Part shown: piece by piece, positions 8,523-16,161 of the stretch
How the letters are laid out: each line of letters starts with the position of its first letter
Position numbering within the stretch: the first letter of the stretch is position 1
Assembly: GCA_019307815.1 (NCBI GenBank)
Contig: JAFDIV010000010.1
Location: forward strand, 124,001-188,000
Length of the DNA: 64,000 nt
Source of the DNA: Deltaproteobacteria bacterium
GTDB taxonomy: Bacteria; Desulfobacterota; DSM-4660; Desulfatiglandales; Desulfatiglandaceae
Direction of reading: 5' to 3'
Notes under the pieces: generated by a model
Databases searched by the model: none
Told to the model about the DNA's origin: nothing
Seen by the model: the letters and a program-made list of their open reading frames with translations, nothing else
Program-made: the position numbers and the translations under genes

Positions 8523-8816
8523 CTATTTTCCCCCTTTCTTCGTTGACTTTTTGCTCATCTGCGATTCAAGCTCGGCCAGCTTTTGTTCCCTAATCTTACG
8601 GGCCACATCCCATACAGGTCCCCGTATCCTAGGAAGGCGTGGGTTCACCCAGTACAAGCGGTATTCCATTCCGCAGGTGGGGCACTTCACTCGATCAGCG
8701 CCTGGCTCGGGCTGAATCCTGCCCATACAACTGGGATTATGGCACCGAACCTTTCCATAGGTCCTAGTCTTGCGCAGGCTTTCTGCTGCTGATAGCTTTT
8801 TTTCATCTGCTGACAT
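8523..8816 (-). CDS. Small zinc-ribbon protein linked to AOR
   Basis: A basic 97-residue protein whose four Cys (25, 30, 45, 48; CHNPSC and CPTC) form a rubredoxin- or zinc-ribbon-like knuckle pair. The C-terminal third is a charged helix ending in a Lys/Ser-rich tail. I do not recognise a named family. Its stop is 1 bp from the start of the AOR gene and it follows metV in the same operon, so it may be an accessory factor for AOR or MetV, for example in metal or cluster delivery, or a small electron carrier. Either role is inference. Confidence 0.6.
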   Translation of the reverse strand: MSADEKKLSAAESLRKTRTYGKVRCHNPSCMGRIQPEPGADRVKCPTCGMEYRLYWVNPRLPRIRGPVWDVARKIREQKLAELESQMSKKSTKKGGK

Positions 8817-8907
8817 GGTACTCTCCTTTCCAAATAATCTCTGTTTTCTGATGCCCCTATCTACCTAACAACCTCTATGGTTGTCATGGTGGTGACATCG
8901 TCGTATT

Positions 8908-9591
8908 TCATAAGGTATCCGCTTGGGTTTGTGGTTTCAAGCTCCCTAGAGAACGAGGGCCCCCTCCCCTGTCAGAAGACCAGTCCTTTATGGGAAAGAG
9001 TTTTTCATAATCATCAAGTCTGCCAAGGGCCTTAAGCCGATCTATTATCAGTTGCCACGCACAATCAATCTCTTTACTTATTTCACACTTGCCTTTGCTG
9101 GATCCGCCGCAAGGCCCGTTAAGGAGATGTTTGGCACATCTGGCAATAGGGCATATACCCCCTGTAAGCCCTAAAACACAATTCCCACACCCATAACACT
9201 TTTCTCTCCACAACCCCGGTTCATCAAGAGACCCGAGAAAACTGGTATTCATCGCAGGAATGACCGGGAGGGAGTCGAAGGACTCCGCCAGTGTCTGAAC
9301 GCCGGCACCGCACGCCATTGAAAGGATTGCGTCGGTGTGAGGGGAGATATGGAGATAGGCCTTCACGAAATCCCTCTCACATTGTCGCTGGATGGTAAGT
9401 GCATCAAGCACTGGGGGGCGGTCCTTGTAGTACATGGGATGAGACAGTTGCCTTGCCAACATATCCGCGCTTTTCGCCCCCCCTGTCAGGCATACAGATA
9501 CACAGCCTCCACAGCCAACTATAGCGACTTTCTTGAAGCCAGAAATTGAACCTGCAATTTCATCTAAAGGCTTTAGGTCTGCTACGATCAT
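8908..9591 (-). CDS. metV: Methylene-tetrahydrofolate reductase, MetV-type C-terminal/zinc subunit
   Basis: A 227-residue Cys-rich protein of the family called methylene-tetrahydrofolate reductase C-terminal domain, known as MetV in acetogens. It begins with a Rossmann-like segment holding GCGGCVSVC and GGAKSADMLARQL. A second Cys group follows around residues 130-175 (CYGCGNCVLG, CPIARCAKHL, GPCGGSSKGKCE), suited to Fe-S or zinc binding. MetV pairs with MetF, encoded two genes upstream here, to form the heteromeric enzyme that reduces methylene-H4F to methyl-H4F in the Wood-Ljungdahl pathway. A ferredoxin gene separates them. The role is firm from family and context; the electron donor is not known. 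Confidence 0.85.
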   Translation of the reverse strand: MIVADLKPLDEIAGSISGFKKVAIVGCGGCVSVCLTGGAKSADMLARQLSHPMYYKDRPPVLDALTIQRQCERDFVKAYLHISPHTDAILSMACGAGVQTLAESFDSLPVIPAMNTSFLGSLDEPGLWREKCYGCGNCVLGLTGGICPIARCAKHLLNGPCGGSSKGKCEISKEIDCAWQLIIDRLKALGRLDDYEKLFPIKDWSSDRGGGPRSLGSLKPQTQADTL

Positions 9592-9602
9592 ACTTCGCCT
9601 CT

Positions 9603-9992
9603 CTAATATCTACTTTTTCTTAAAGCGATAAAGGCCTGTCTAGCCGCAAACTCGGATTCTCTGTGCTTTGGACAAAGGGGCTCTGGTTCACTACCCATTT
9701 TCTCGGATATGGTTCTTTTCAGGTCAGCGGTATACAGGGGTGCTCCGCAAATCTTGCAATGGACCAAATCAAGAGTCTTTACTTCATACCATTGATTTTC
9801 CAAGAAATGTTGAAACTCTATGGCGTGCTGAGGGCAAATTCTCCAACAGTTGGCACACCTGACGCATCTGGCCATGTTATGCAATATGGTGCGTTTTGGG
9901 CCTTCATCCTTCCAGGCCAGCGCGTTTGCAGGGCAATTTTCAACGCATGATAAGCACCCATTACAATTTTCATTCACCACAAAGTATGACAT
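9603..9992 (-). CDS. Dicluster ferredoxin with C-terminal zinc-binding tail
   Basis: A 129-residue protein with two classical [4Fe-4S] motifs, Cys10-13-16-20 and Cys43-46-49-53, followed by a tail with Cys79-Cys82 and Cys107-His110 that looks like a zinc-binding knuckle, as in the HycF/HyfH/EchF group of hydrogenase-linked ferredoxins. No membrane segment is seen. It lies between metF and metV and ends 11 bp before the metV start, so it probably feeds electrons to the MetFV enzyme or links it to the AOR at the end of the operon. Confidence 0.75.
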   Translation of the reverse strand: MSYFVVNENCNGCLSCVENCPANALAWKDEGPKRTILHNMARCVRCANCWRICPQHAIEFQHFLENQWYEVKTLDLVHCKICGAPLYTADLKRTISEKMGSEPEPLCPKHRESEFAARQAFIALRKSRY

Positions 9993-10069
9993 CTGACCTT
10001 TTCTCCCTTCAGTGCTCTTTGAAAAGACCTTCTGGACTGGTATCCTTTCTCAGGATCTTCAGATGGATG

Positions 10070-11002
10070 CTAGCTGATGTTGGGCCTGGGGAAAAGCCCA
10101 CTTCGTTCCACTATTTCCGGGACCCGTTCTTCCCACTCTATGGCCATAATATGGAATCCCCTGACCCCTTCCACCTCTTTCAGCCTCTGGATGGTTTCAA
10201 CACATATCTTGATTCCCTCTTCAGGCTGATTCTTTTTTGATACACTACCCATCCTTTTGATGATTTCATCAGGCACATCCATTCCAGGGACACGGTTCTT
10301 CATATATTTTGCCATTCCCACTGACTTCATGGGTGTCACTCCTGCCAAAATATAGACCTTCTCATGGAGACCCCGGTCCCGCACAAGCCGCATCCATTCC
10401 TCGAACTTGTCCACATTATAAATACACTGAGTCTGTATAAACTCTGCCCCTGACTCTATCTTTTTTGCAAGGCGGGGAACCCGGATTTCAAATGGGTCGG
10501 CAAAGGGATTGGCAGCAGCGCCCACAAACATCTGTGGAGGTCTGTCGATTTCGTCACCTCCCACAAACTTTCCCTTATCTCTCATGTGCCTTACCATGCT
10601 GATTAGCTGCATAGAGTCAATGTCATAAACATTCTGGGCCTCAGGGCAGTCCCCGAAGCGCTGGTGATCCCCGGAAAGGCAAAGTATGTTGTGGATATCA
10701 AATGATGCTGCACCCAGTATATCACTTTGCAGCGCGATCCGATTACGATCCCTCACGACCATCTGAAGAATTGGCTCAAGCCCCATCAATTTGAGATGTA
10801 TGACAGAGGCCAAGCTGCACAGCCTGGTCATGGCTGTCTGATTATCTGTCACATTAATAGCATCCACATGGTCTTTGATCAGGTTGGCCTTCTTGGCAAT
10901 AACTGCAGGATCACTACCCCTGGGAGGCCCACATTCAGAGGTTACCGCAAGATGTCCCTGGCTCAAAATTTTTTCAAGTTTGCTAGGTGTCTTTGTCTTC
11001 AT
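10070..11002 (-). CDS. metF: Methylene-tetrahydrofolate reductase, MetF subunit
   Basis: A 310-residue TIM-barrel flavoprotein of the MetF family. Typical segments are EC(G)PPRG at the first strand, AINVTDNQTA, NILCLSGDHQ (the usual flavin/folate region), VGAAANPF, and the late FIQTQCIYNVD and ILAGVTP segments. It reduces methylene-H4F to methyl-H4F, either for methionine or for the carbonyl/methyl branch of the Wood-Ljungdahl pathway. It is the first gene of the minus-strand operon with metV, which argues for the C1 pathway rather than the stand-alone methionine enzyme. Its promoter region contains a dyad shared with the divergent IclR-type gene. Confidence 0.9.
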   Translation of the reverse strand: MKTKTPSKLEKILSQGHLAVTSECGPPRGSDPAVIAKKANLIKDHVDAINVTDNQTAMTRLCSLASVIHLKLMGLEPILQMVVRDRNRIALQSDILGAASFDIHNILCLSGDHQRFGDCPEAQNVYDIDSMQLISMVRHMRDKGKFVGGDEIDRPPQMFVGAAANPFADPFEIRVPRLAKKIESGAEFIQTQCIYNVDKFEEWMRLVRDRGLHEKVYILAGVTPMKSVGMAKYMKNRVPGMDVPDEIIKRMGSVSKKNQPEEGIKICVETIQRLKEVEGVRGFHIMAIEWEERVPEIVERSGLFPRPNIS

Positions 11003-11062
11003 TTTGCAGTTTCACCGGCTAAAATATTTGCCCTTAGAGGCATATAAAGAATGAAACATGGT

Positions 11063-11080
11063 TGTTCATGTTGATGAACA
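11063..11080. promoter_or_regulatory. Dyad operator O1 (TGTTCA-N6-TGAACA) upstream of metF
   Basis: TGTTCA at 11063-11068 and TGAACA at 11075-11080 form a perfect inverted repeat with a six-base spacer. The same arms and spacing recur at 11225-11242 in front of the divergent IclR-type gene. O1 lies just downstream of the predicted metF promoter, where a bound repressor would block transcription. It is the best candidate for the IclR-type protein's binding site; binding itself is inferred. Confidence 0.65.
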
Positions 11081-11093
11081 GCAGATACAAAGC

Positions 11094-11121
11094 AAATTAG
11101 CAGAAAAAATATGAATGTCAA
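11094..11121 (-). promoter_or_regulatory. Predicted sigma70-type promoter of the metF operon
   Basis: On the minus strand a perfect -35 box, TTGACA (11121-11116), is followed after 16 bases by TAATTT (11099-11094), a weak -10. Transcription would start near 11087, so the dyad at 11063-11080 falls a few bases after the start site. The -35 match is exact; the -10 is poor and may need an activator or be misplaced. Confidence 0.45.
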
Positions 11122-11188
11122 GAAAAAAAGTTGATAAAACTATAAATATTAGTCGGTTATATCAGAGCGGACATAACGATATTAGTTG

Positions 11189-11217
11189 TTGACAAGCTCA
11201 ACTGGAATATGTAAAAA
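11189..11217 (+). promoter_or_regulatory. Predicted sigma70-type promoter of the IclR-type gene
   Basis: TTGACA (11189-11194) and TAAAAA (11212-11217) are separated by 17 bases. The predicted start site near 11224 lies immediately before the second dyad, which then runs into the ribosome-binding site and start codon. The arrangement fits negative autoregulation. Confidence 0.55.
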
Positions 11218-11224
11218 AGGATAT

Positions 11225-11242
11225 TGTTCAGTGAGGTGAACA
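11225..11242. promoter_or_regulatory. Dyad operator O2 (TGTTCA-N6-TGAACA) at the IclR-type gene start
   Basis: TGTTCA at 11225-11230 and TGAACA at 11237-11242, spacer GTGAGG. The spacer carries the GTGAGG ribosome-binding site and the right arm abuts the ATG at 11243. Arms and spacing are identical to O1, 162 bp away centre to centre. A repressor bound here would also cover its own translation start region. Confidence 0.65.
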
Positions 11243-12016
11243 ATGGCAAAAAAATATCAAGCTCCTTCTGTAAAAAAGGCGTTCCAGATCTTGCAGCTTA
11301 TCTCACAATCCACACATGGATTAGGAATCACGGAATTGGCCTCTCGTCTTTGCATGAGCAAAGGAACCGTGCATGGAGTAGTCTCGGCACTAGAGGAACT
11401 TGGAGCCACTGTCCGCAACCCTGCCACCAAAAAGTATCAGCTCGGCATCACTCTTCTGGAGCTGGGGCGGCTATCGTATTCACAGGCCGACATAAAGGAT
11501 GTGGCCAGACCCATAATGGAAGAAGTAATGGAAAAGACCGGGGCCACGGTTTATGTGGGAGTGCTGAATAGAGACCACATTACTATCCTGGACATAGTGG
11601 AGTCTAGGGAGGATCTAAAAATCACCTCGCCAAAGGGTTCCACAATACCTCTCTTTGCAGGTGCCACGGGTAAGGTGATGTTGGCGTTCATGTCCGATGA
11701 ACAATGTGAACAAATCATTAGAGAAAAGGGGCTACCTCGATTTACAGGACGCAGCATAACGGATCCAGAACGTTTCATGGATGAGATACGGCGTGTAAGA
11801 GAAAGGGGTTACGCCACAGACTACGAGGAGTACCTTGCCGGCGTCTGGGCTGCTGCTGCTCCAATTCAGGGATGGAAGCAGATCCCTTCAGCGATCTGGG
11901 CGGTTGGGTTCAAGACCAGCTTAAACCAGCACGGAATGGAGAATCTGATAGAAAATACAACCCATGCGGCGCGACAGATCAGTCGTATAATAAAAGATAT
12001 GTCAAAGAACAATTAA
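11243..12016 (+). CDS. IclR-family transcriptional regulator
   Basis: A 257-residue protein with an N-terminal winged helix (residues about 8-65, including the GITELASRLCMSKGTVHGVVSAL helix-turn-helix span) and a C-terminal IclR effector domain with family signatures GATVYVGVL, SPKGSTIPLFAGATGKVMLA, and RGYATDYEEYLAGVWAAAAP. Family members bind small organic acids or aromatic compounds and control catabolic operons. It is divergent from the metF-AOR operon with a 240 bp gap holding two identical dyads, which makes that operon and the gene itself the likely targets. Whether it represses or activates is not decided; dyad positions favour repression. The gene ends 39 bp from the convergent ubiX stop. 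Confidence 0.92.
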   Translation: MAKKYQAPSVKKAFQILQLISQSTHGLGITELASRLCMSKGTVHGVVSALEELGATVRNPATKKYQLGITLLELGRLSYSQADIKDVARPIMEEVMEKTGATVYVGVLNRDHITILDIVESREDLKITSPKGSTIPLFAGATGKVMLAFMSDEQCEQIIREKGLPRFTGRSITDPERFMDEIRRVRERGYATDYEEYLAGVWAAAAPIQGWKQIPSAIWAVGFKTSLNQHGMENLIENTTHAARQISRIIKDMSKNN

Positions 12017-12055
12017 GATGGGCAGCATCTACACACAATGGTTTGGAATTTGGAG

Positions 12056-12637
12056 TTAATCCCAGCCCTTCATTTCCTCCCCTGCCCACCTCTTGAAAAG
12101 ATTGTGTCCTATTGTAAAGTAATCAAAGATCTTACCAATTGTCTGGTCCAGGATGTCTTCAATGGTCTGCGGTTTGTGGTAGAAAGAAGGGACAGGGGGT
12201 AGGATGTGGGCTCCCAGATCTGCGGCAGCAGCCATAAGCTGCAAGTGTCCCTTATGTAGAGGGGTTTCTCTCACCACCAGAACCAATTTTCTCTTCTCTT
12301 TTAGTGTTACATCTGCGGCGCGTATTATAAGACTGCTTGCGTAGGAGTTTGCAATGCCCGATAGAGTTTTTATGGTGCAGGGGACTATAACCATGCCGTC
12401 AGTGAGGAATGAGCCACTGGCCAAAGGGGCTGTCAACTCACTGTTACTGTAAACGTAATCTGCAAGGCCACAGACCTCATCCAAAGAGTAGCTGGTTTCT
12501 ATCTGGATATTTTTCTTGGCCGCTTCAGAAAGGATGAGATGTTTTTCGAAGTTCTCGCCCTTTAGATGTTCAAGCATCCTGATTCCATAGATAACGCCAC
12601 TTGCCCCTGTTATCCCAATCACAATTCGTCTCTTCAT
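12056..12637 (-). CDS. ubiX: UbiX-family flavin prenyltransferase
   Basis: A 193-residue protein that starts with the flavin-binding segment GITGASGVIYGIRML and carries the later family blocks SGSFLTDGMVIVPCTIKTLSGIA, LVLVVRETPLH and ILPPVPSFY. UbiX makes prenylated FMN, the cofactor of UbiD-type (de)carboxylases, from FMN and dimethylallyl phosphate. No UbiD gene is in the window. In anaerobes UbiX/UbiD pairs often act on aromatic acids, which would fit the split phenylphosphate-synthase-like genes at 1.9-4.8 kb and the IclR-type regulator. It lies 18 bp after an LpdD-like gene in the same direction. Confidence 0.9.
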   Translation of the reverse strand: MKRRIVIGITGASGVIYGIRMLEHLKGENFEKHLILSEAAKKNIQIETSYSLDEVCGLADYVYSNSELTAPLASGSFLTDGMVIVPCTIKTLSGIANSYASSLIIRAADVTLKEKRKLVLVVRETPLHKGHLQLMAAAADLGAHILPPVPSFYHKPQTIEDILDQTIGKIFDYFTIGHNLFKRWAGEEMKGWD

Positions 12638-12655
12638 TCAGGCTTTCTTCCCCCT

Positions 12656-13057
12656 TTATCCTTTAACCTTTTCCCTAGCCATTTTTTTGTTGATCCGGTC
12701 CAATATCAACTCAATTAGGATCTGGCTGTTTTCCGTTACTTTGCGTATTCCCTCTTCACTGATGTTATGCCAGTGAATACCAGCGGTTACAACCACTGTC
12801 GTATTTATTGTAGCTGCAAGGATCTCCGCTACGGTCTTTGCAAGGTCATCCTCCTTGTGTCCCATGAGACAGAAAACTGACCCGGTAGAGCTGATCTGAG
12901 CTGGGTCCTTGAGACTCGGCCTCGGCTGGGCAATTGCCACTGCGCCTATATGTGGTCGTTCCCCGCCCCAAATAGCAACAAGCAGATCTTTCCCTACGAA
13001 CCTGACTGATGCCTCAAGATCAAAATTTCCCTTATCAGTTTTGACCACAAATTCCAT
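12656..13057 (-). CDS. LpdD-like protein (possible prenylated-flavin chaperone/decarboxylase accessory)
   Basis: A 133-residue soluble protein. The segments RPHIGAVAIAQPRPS, SSTGSVFCLMGHKED and VVVTAGIHWHNISEEGI resemble the LpdD-like accessory domain found with UbiD-type decarboxylases. I recognise this by pattern and have not confirmed it by a search. It is the first gene of a two-gene unit with ubiX, 18 bp apart. Such proteins are thought to help deliver or hold prenylated flavin. The pairing with ubiX supports the reading; an unrelated conserved protein remains possible. Confidence 0.6.
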   Translation of the reverse strand: MEFVVKTDKGNFDLEASVRFVGKDLLVAIWGGERPHIGAVAIAQPRPSLKDPAQISSTGSVFCLMGHKEDDLAKTVAEILAATINTTVVVTAGIHWHNISEEGIRKVTENSQILIELILDRINKKMAREKVKG

Positions 13058-13419
13058 TTATTTAACTAGTGGGTCGGCCAAACAATTTCCCTTTTCTTCT
13101 CGTGTTTATGCACAAGGGTTTGGCAATTTTCCGCTCTAAACCACTTATCCATCATTTCACACAAGGCTTGGCGTATTGTTGCATATCAGCGAGAGAAGAC
13201 CAATTAATCCCCTTTTGCCCAGCCACAGTTATGTAAGTAAGCCCTGTATTGAGCTAGATTTGATCCTTTAAGCCAGCGTAACGATCTTGAAATGGCCCCC
13301 TACCCTCATATTCTTCGTTGTCTTTTTGGGCCAGGATGTTCTAAAAAAGAACGACTTCGATCATCGAATAAATTCTCCTCAAACGCCAACAAATGCCGAT
13401 GCTCAAAAAAAGAAAAAAA
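13058..13419. other. Intergenic stretch between the LpdD-like/ubiX unit and a remnant gene
   Basis: About 360 bp with stop codons in all frames apart from short chance ORFs. It should contain the promoter of the LpdD-like/ubiX unit at its left end; I see no strong -35/-10 pair, RNA fold or copy of the TGTTCA dyad. A run of A (13405-13420) precedes the next ATG. Confidence 0.4.
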
Positions 13420-13800
13420 ATGGCCATTCTATGCAGCTATTTCAAGGGGGAGACATACGGCCTTCTCGGGCCCCAAATGGCCGCCACAGTAATTGAGCAA
13501 CACACCCCTTATGACTGCATTGTAATTGCTGTTGCCAAGGAAGATGACAAACAGGACCTGAAAAAGGCGCTCGCTAATTACTTTGGCCCCGATCGCCCCA
13601 TAGTAGGCTTCTCCACCCTAAGCGGACGGCAGGATCTTTTTGAGCTATCCCGGGAACTCAAGCACAATGAAGCCATCACCATCCTAGCCGGCCCTCTGAT
13701 CATCCATCACGCCTCTGCCCTCGGAGACTGGATAAGAAAGGTGGAACAAGCCCAGAACCGCAGATTTACCAGATTGGGATCAATAATAGAGTGGTGGTAA
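13420..13800 (+). pseudogene. Remnant of a B12-binding radical-SAM gene (N-terminal domain only)
   Basis: About 126 residues whose first 95 resemble the cobalamin-binding N-terminal domain of B12-dependent radical-SAM proteins: a short beta strand and YF...YGLLGPQMAATVIEQHTP, then RPIVGFSTLSGR and ITILAGP, after which family members normally read AGPQAD and continue for 300 or more residues into the CxxxCxxC domain. Here the frame leaves the pattern after AGP and stops 33 bp before the convergent gltX gene. No radical-SAM Cys motif follows. I read it as truncated, probably by a deletion when gltX was brought alongside. An intact small stand-alone protein is less likely. Confidence 0.45.
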
Positions 13801-13815
13801 AAATGCGGCCACCAC
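13791..13815. terminator. Weak hairpin between the remnant gene and gltX
   Basis: GTGGTGG (13791-13797) and CCACCAC (13809-13815) pair as a 7-bp stem around an 11-base loop at the junction of two convergent genes. Neither side has a T run, so terminator function is uncertain. Confidence 0.3.
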
Positions 13816-13832
13816 CCTCACCTCAAATATAT

Positions 13833-15317
13833 TTACTGGCCAAACAAGGCCCCAGCCCCTCTCAGTCGCCTGATCACCCTATCTTTTCCCAGGATAACCA
13901 GCACGTCAAAGAGTCCAGGCCCCACTGCCTGCCCCGTTACAGCGGTCCTGATACCGTTTATGAGGATACCGGCCTTCACATCCAGCTCTTGGGCCAGATC
14001 GCGGATCACCTTTTCCACCCCCTCAAGGCTGAAATCTTCAAGACCCTCCAATCGATCCGCAACCAAGGCAAACCACACCTTAAGTTCAGGATGTTTCAGG
14101 ATATTCTTTTTCAGGGCCTTGGGTTCCATCTCAAAATCATCGGAAAAGTAAGGTCTGCCCAATGTGGCAAAGTCCGTGAGCAAATGGTATCTGACCCGAA
14201 GCAGATCAACCGTCTGCAAAAACCACTCCCGTTTCGAACCAGCAAATTCTGGGTCCCAGATACCAGCCTTCTCAAGCTGCTCGCGCACATAGGGTTCAAG
14301 TTCCTCAAGCGGAAGGTTCTTGATGTAATGGGCATTGATGCTGATGGCCTTGGGATCTGTAAAAAACTTGGGATCGTTGGTTCGTATATCAAAAATGGAA
14401 TTGGCCCTATTTATCCCCTCAAGGGAAAAGGCCTCAATCAGTTCTTCCTTTGAAAAGATCTGCTTGGACTCTGGGGTGGACCAGCCCAAAAGGGCCAAAA
14501 AGTTTACCAGCGCCCACGGCAAAAACCCCTTCTCCCGGTAAAATTGCACAGAGACTATCTCACCATGTTTTCTCTTTGATATCTTTGCCCTTTTGGGATC
14601 CAGGGTAAGGGGCATGTGGGCAAACTGGGGTATGGGCGCCTCAAGGGCCTTATATATTAGAATCTGTTTGGGTGTATTTGCCAAACCATCTTGCCCCCTT
14701 ATCACATGGGTAATGCCGTCGCGGATGTCATCCACTGTATTGGACAGCACATAGAGGGGTTGGCCGTTTGATCGAACAATGACAAAGTCCTCAATATCCT
14801 CGTGGCGCTTTTCAATGACCCCATATACAATGTCTCTAAAGCGAACCGATCCACCGTCCCTTGGTACCTTTAATCTTATGGTATAAGGGATCCCAGCGGC
14901 CTCCTTTGCTGCCACCTGCTCTGGGGCCAGCTTTCTGCAGCTTCCGTCATAGAGAAGGGATGTTTTTCGCTTAAGGGCCTCTTTTCGCTTCTGCTCCAAT
15001 TCCTCTTTGGTGCAAAAGCACTTATAGGCAAGCCCCTTCTTCAGTAATATCTCTGCTGCCTCTATATGCTCCTTTACAAACTGGGATTGAAAATAGGGCC
15101 CTTCATCCCACGTGATGCCCAACCACGTAAGCCCATCAATAATTCCCTTTATGGATTCTTCGGTTGACCTCTCGATATCCGTATCCTCAATGCGAAGGAT
15201 AAATTTTCCGCCCATCTTCCTTGCAAAAAGCCAATTGAAGATAGCAGTTCTGGCCCCACCTATATGCAGATACCCGGTGGGGCTCGGGGCAAATCGTACA
15301 ACAACCTGATCACTCAT
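13833..15317 (-). CDS. gltX: Glutamyl-tRNA synthetase
   Basis: A 494-residue class I aminoacyl-tRNA synthetase that charges tRNA-Glu. The HIGH-type signature is PSPTGYLHIGG at residues 11-21, the KMSKS-type loop is KISKR at 245-249, and the Cys100-x-Cys102 and Cys127 positions match the zinc-binding insert of many GluRS proteins. RIEDTD near 42 belongs to the glutamate site. Length is normal for a bacterial GluRS. It is transcribed alone, with a toxin-antitoxin pair upstream on the same strand 220 bp away. Confidence 0.97.
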   Translation of the reverse strand: MSDQVVVRFAPSPTGYLHIGGARTAIFNWLFARKMGGKFILRIEDTDIERSTEESIKGIIDGLTWLGITWDEGPYFQSQFVKEHIEAAEILLKKGLAYKCFCTKEELEQKRKEALKRKTSLLYDGSCRKLAPEQVAAKEAAGIPYTIRLKVPRDGGSVRFRDIVYGVIEKRHEDIEDFVIVRSNGQPLYVLSNTVDDIRDGITHVIRGQDGLANTPKQILIYKALEAPIPQFAHMPLTLDPKRAKISKRKHGEIVSVQFYREKGFLPWALVNFLALLGWSTPESKQIFSKEELIEAFSLEGINRANSIFDIRTNDPKFFTDPKAISINAHYIKNLPLEELEPYVREQLEKAGIWDPEFAGSKREWFLQTVDLLRVRYHLLTDFATLGRPYFSDDFEMEPKALKKNILKHPELKVWFALVADRLEGLEDFSLEGVEKVIRDLAQELDVKAGILINGIRTAVTGQAVGPGLFDVLVILGKDRVIRRLRGAGALFGQ

Positions 15318-15536
15318 ATGCAGTTACCTCGTGGATCTCCTGGGTCCATTTTACCCGTTTATCCATCTAATCCAAATCGTCTAGCCAATACCAGTAGCGG
15401 AATGCGGGACCTGGGGAGGTTGCCTTGAAAGCCTAGGATTTAGGCAGAGCTAATACTTTCAAGACCGGTCTTTTGTTGCGAGAGGCTGACTGTGATTATC
15501 CAAGCTATGTCAATCTTCATTCAATATCCCCATTTG

Positions 15537-15833
15537 CTATGGCAAATACCTATCGATATCCAAAGCTCCATGAAATACTCCTAGGATATCAATAATCGAA
15601 GCCGATCTGATCTGGTAAGCGATCCTATAATGACCATAAAGTAGAATACGGATTTCGCCATCTTCCTCGTCCCGGTATTTGTGACCTATCTCAGGAAACC
15701 GCCTAAGAATTTGTGCCTTTTCGTATATTCCAGAAACAACTCTCTGCGCTGCTGTCGGATTATCTGTAGCTATATAGTTATAGATATCACGAAGCCATTG
15801 ATAGGCTTCCTCGGTCCACCTTAACTCTGCCAT
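15537..15833 (-). CDS. ParE/RelE-family toxin
   Basis: A 98-residue protein with the ParE fold pattern: an N-terminal WTEEAYQWLRDIYNYI helix, RVVSGIYEKAQILRRFPEIGH, then EIRILLYGHYRIAYQI and a final IDILGVFHG strand. ParE toxins act on DNA gyrase, RelE ones cleave ribosome-bound mRNA; the FPEIGH segment points to the ParE branch. Its start overlaps the 3' end of the antitoxin gene by 13 bp, as usual for coupled toxin-antitoxin pairs. Confidence 0.85.
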   Translation of the reverse strand: MAELRWTEEAYQWLRDIYNYIATDNPTAAQRVVSGIYEKAQILRRFPEIGHKYRDEEDGEIRILLYGHYRIAYQIRSASIIDILGVFHGALDIDRYLP

Positions 15834-16006
15834 GCCTTTATCCGCTGTCCCATTTCTTCATTTGAAATTACTCTCCCTTTCCGAGCATCCTCTAGCCCCC
15901 TCTGAACCATCCGTTCAAAGGCGAGTTCTCGCATGATTTCCTCATAGCTAGCATCCTCTGGTAGCGACTGTATGACCTCTGTCATTTTTTCTTTTACGCT
16001 CGACAT
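15821..16006 (-). CDS. Antitoxin of the ParE-type pair
   Basis: A 61-residue helical protein directly before the toxin and overlapping it by 13 bp. SYEEIMRELAFERMVQRGLEDARKG is a span common in small antitoxins of ParE pairs in many bacteria. It has no clear DNA-binding ribbon-helix-helix at the N-terminus, so how the pair autoregulates is not obvious. The call rests on size, position and this pattern. Confidence 0.75.
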   Translation of the reverse strand: MSSVKEKMTEVIQSLPEDASYEEIMRELAFERMVQRGLEDARKGRVISNEEMGQRIKAWQS

Positions 16007-16161
16007 TCAAACCCCCTCGCGGCCAATTTGAATAACGTCCCATGGAATTTTTTTATTTTTAACATATAGATACGATCTTTAGGAAAGAAAATCAACTTCC
16101 TAGCCGCTCACCTTCTCCTTTTGCGTCCTTGGAGGCCATAACAACAGCTTATATGGGCCGT

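Noticed and set aside
13791..14453. 220-codon frame opposite gltX
   Set aside because: Antisense to GluRS with no protein-like motif.
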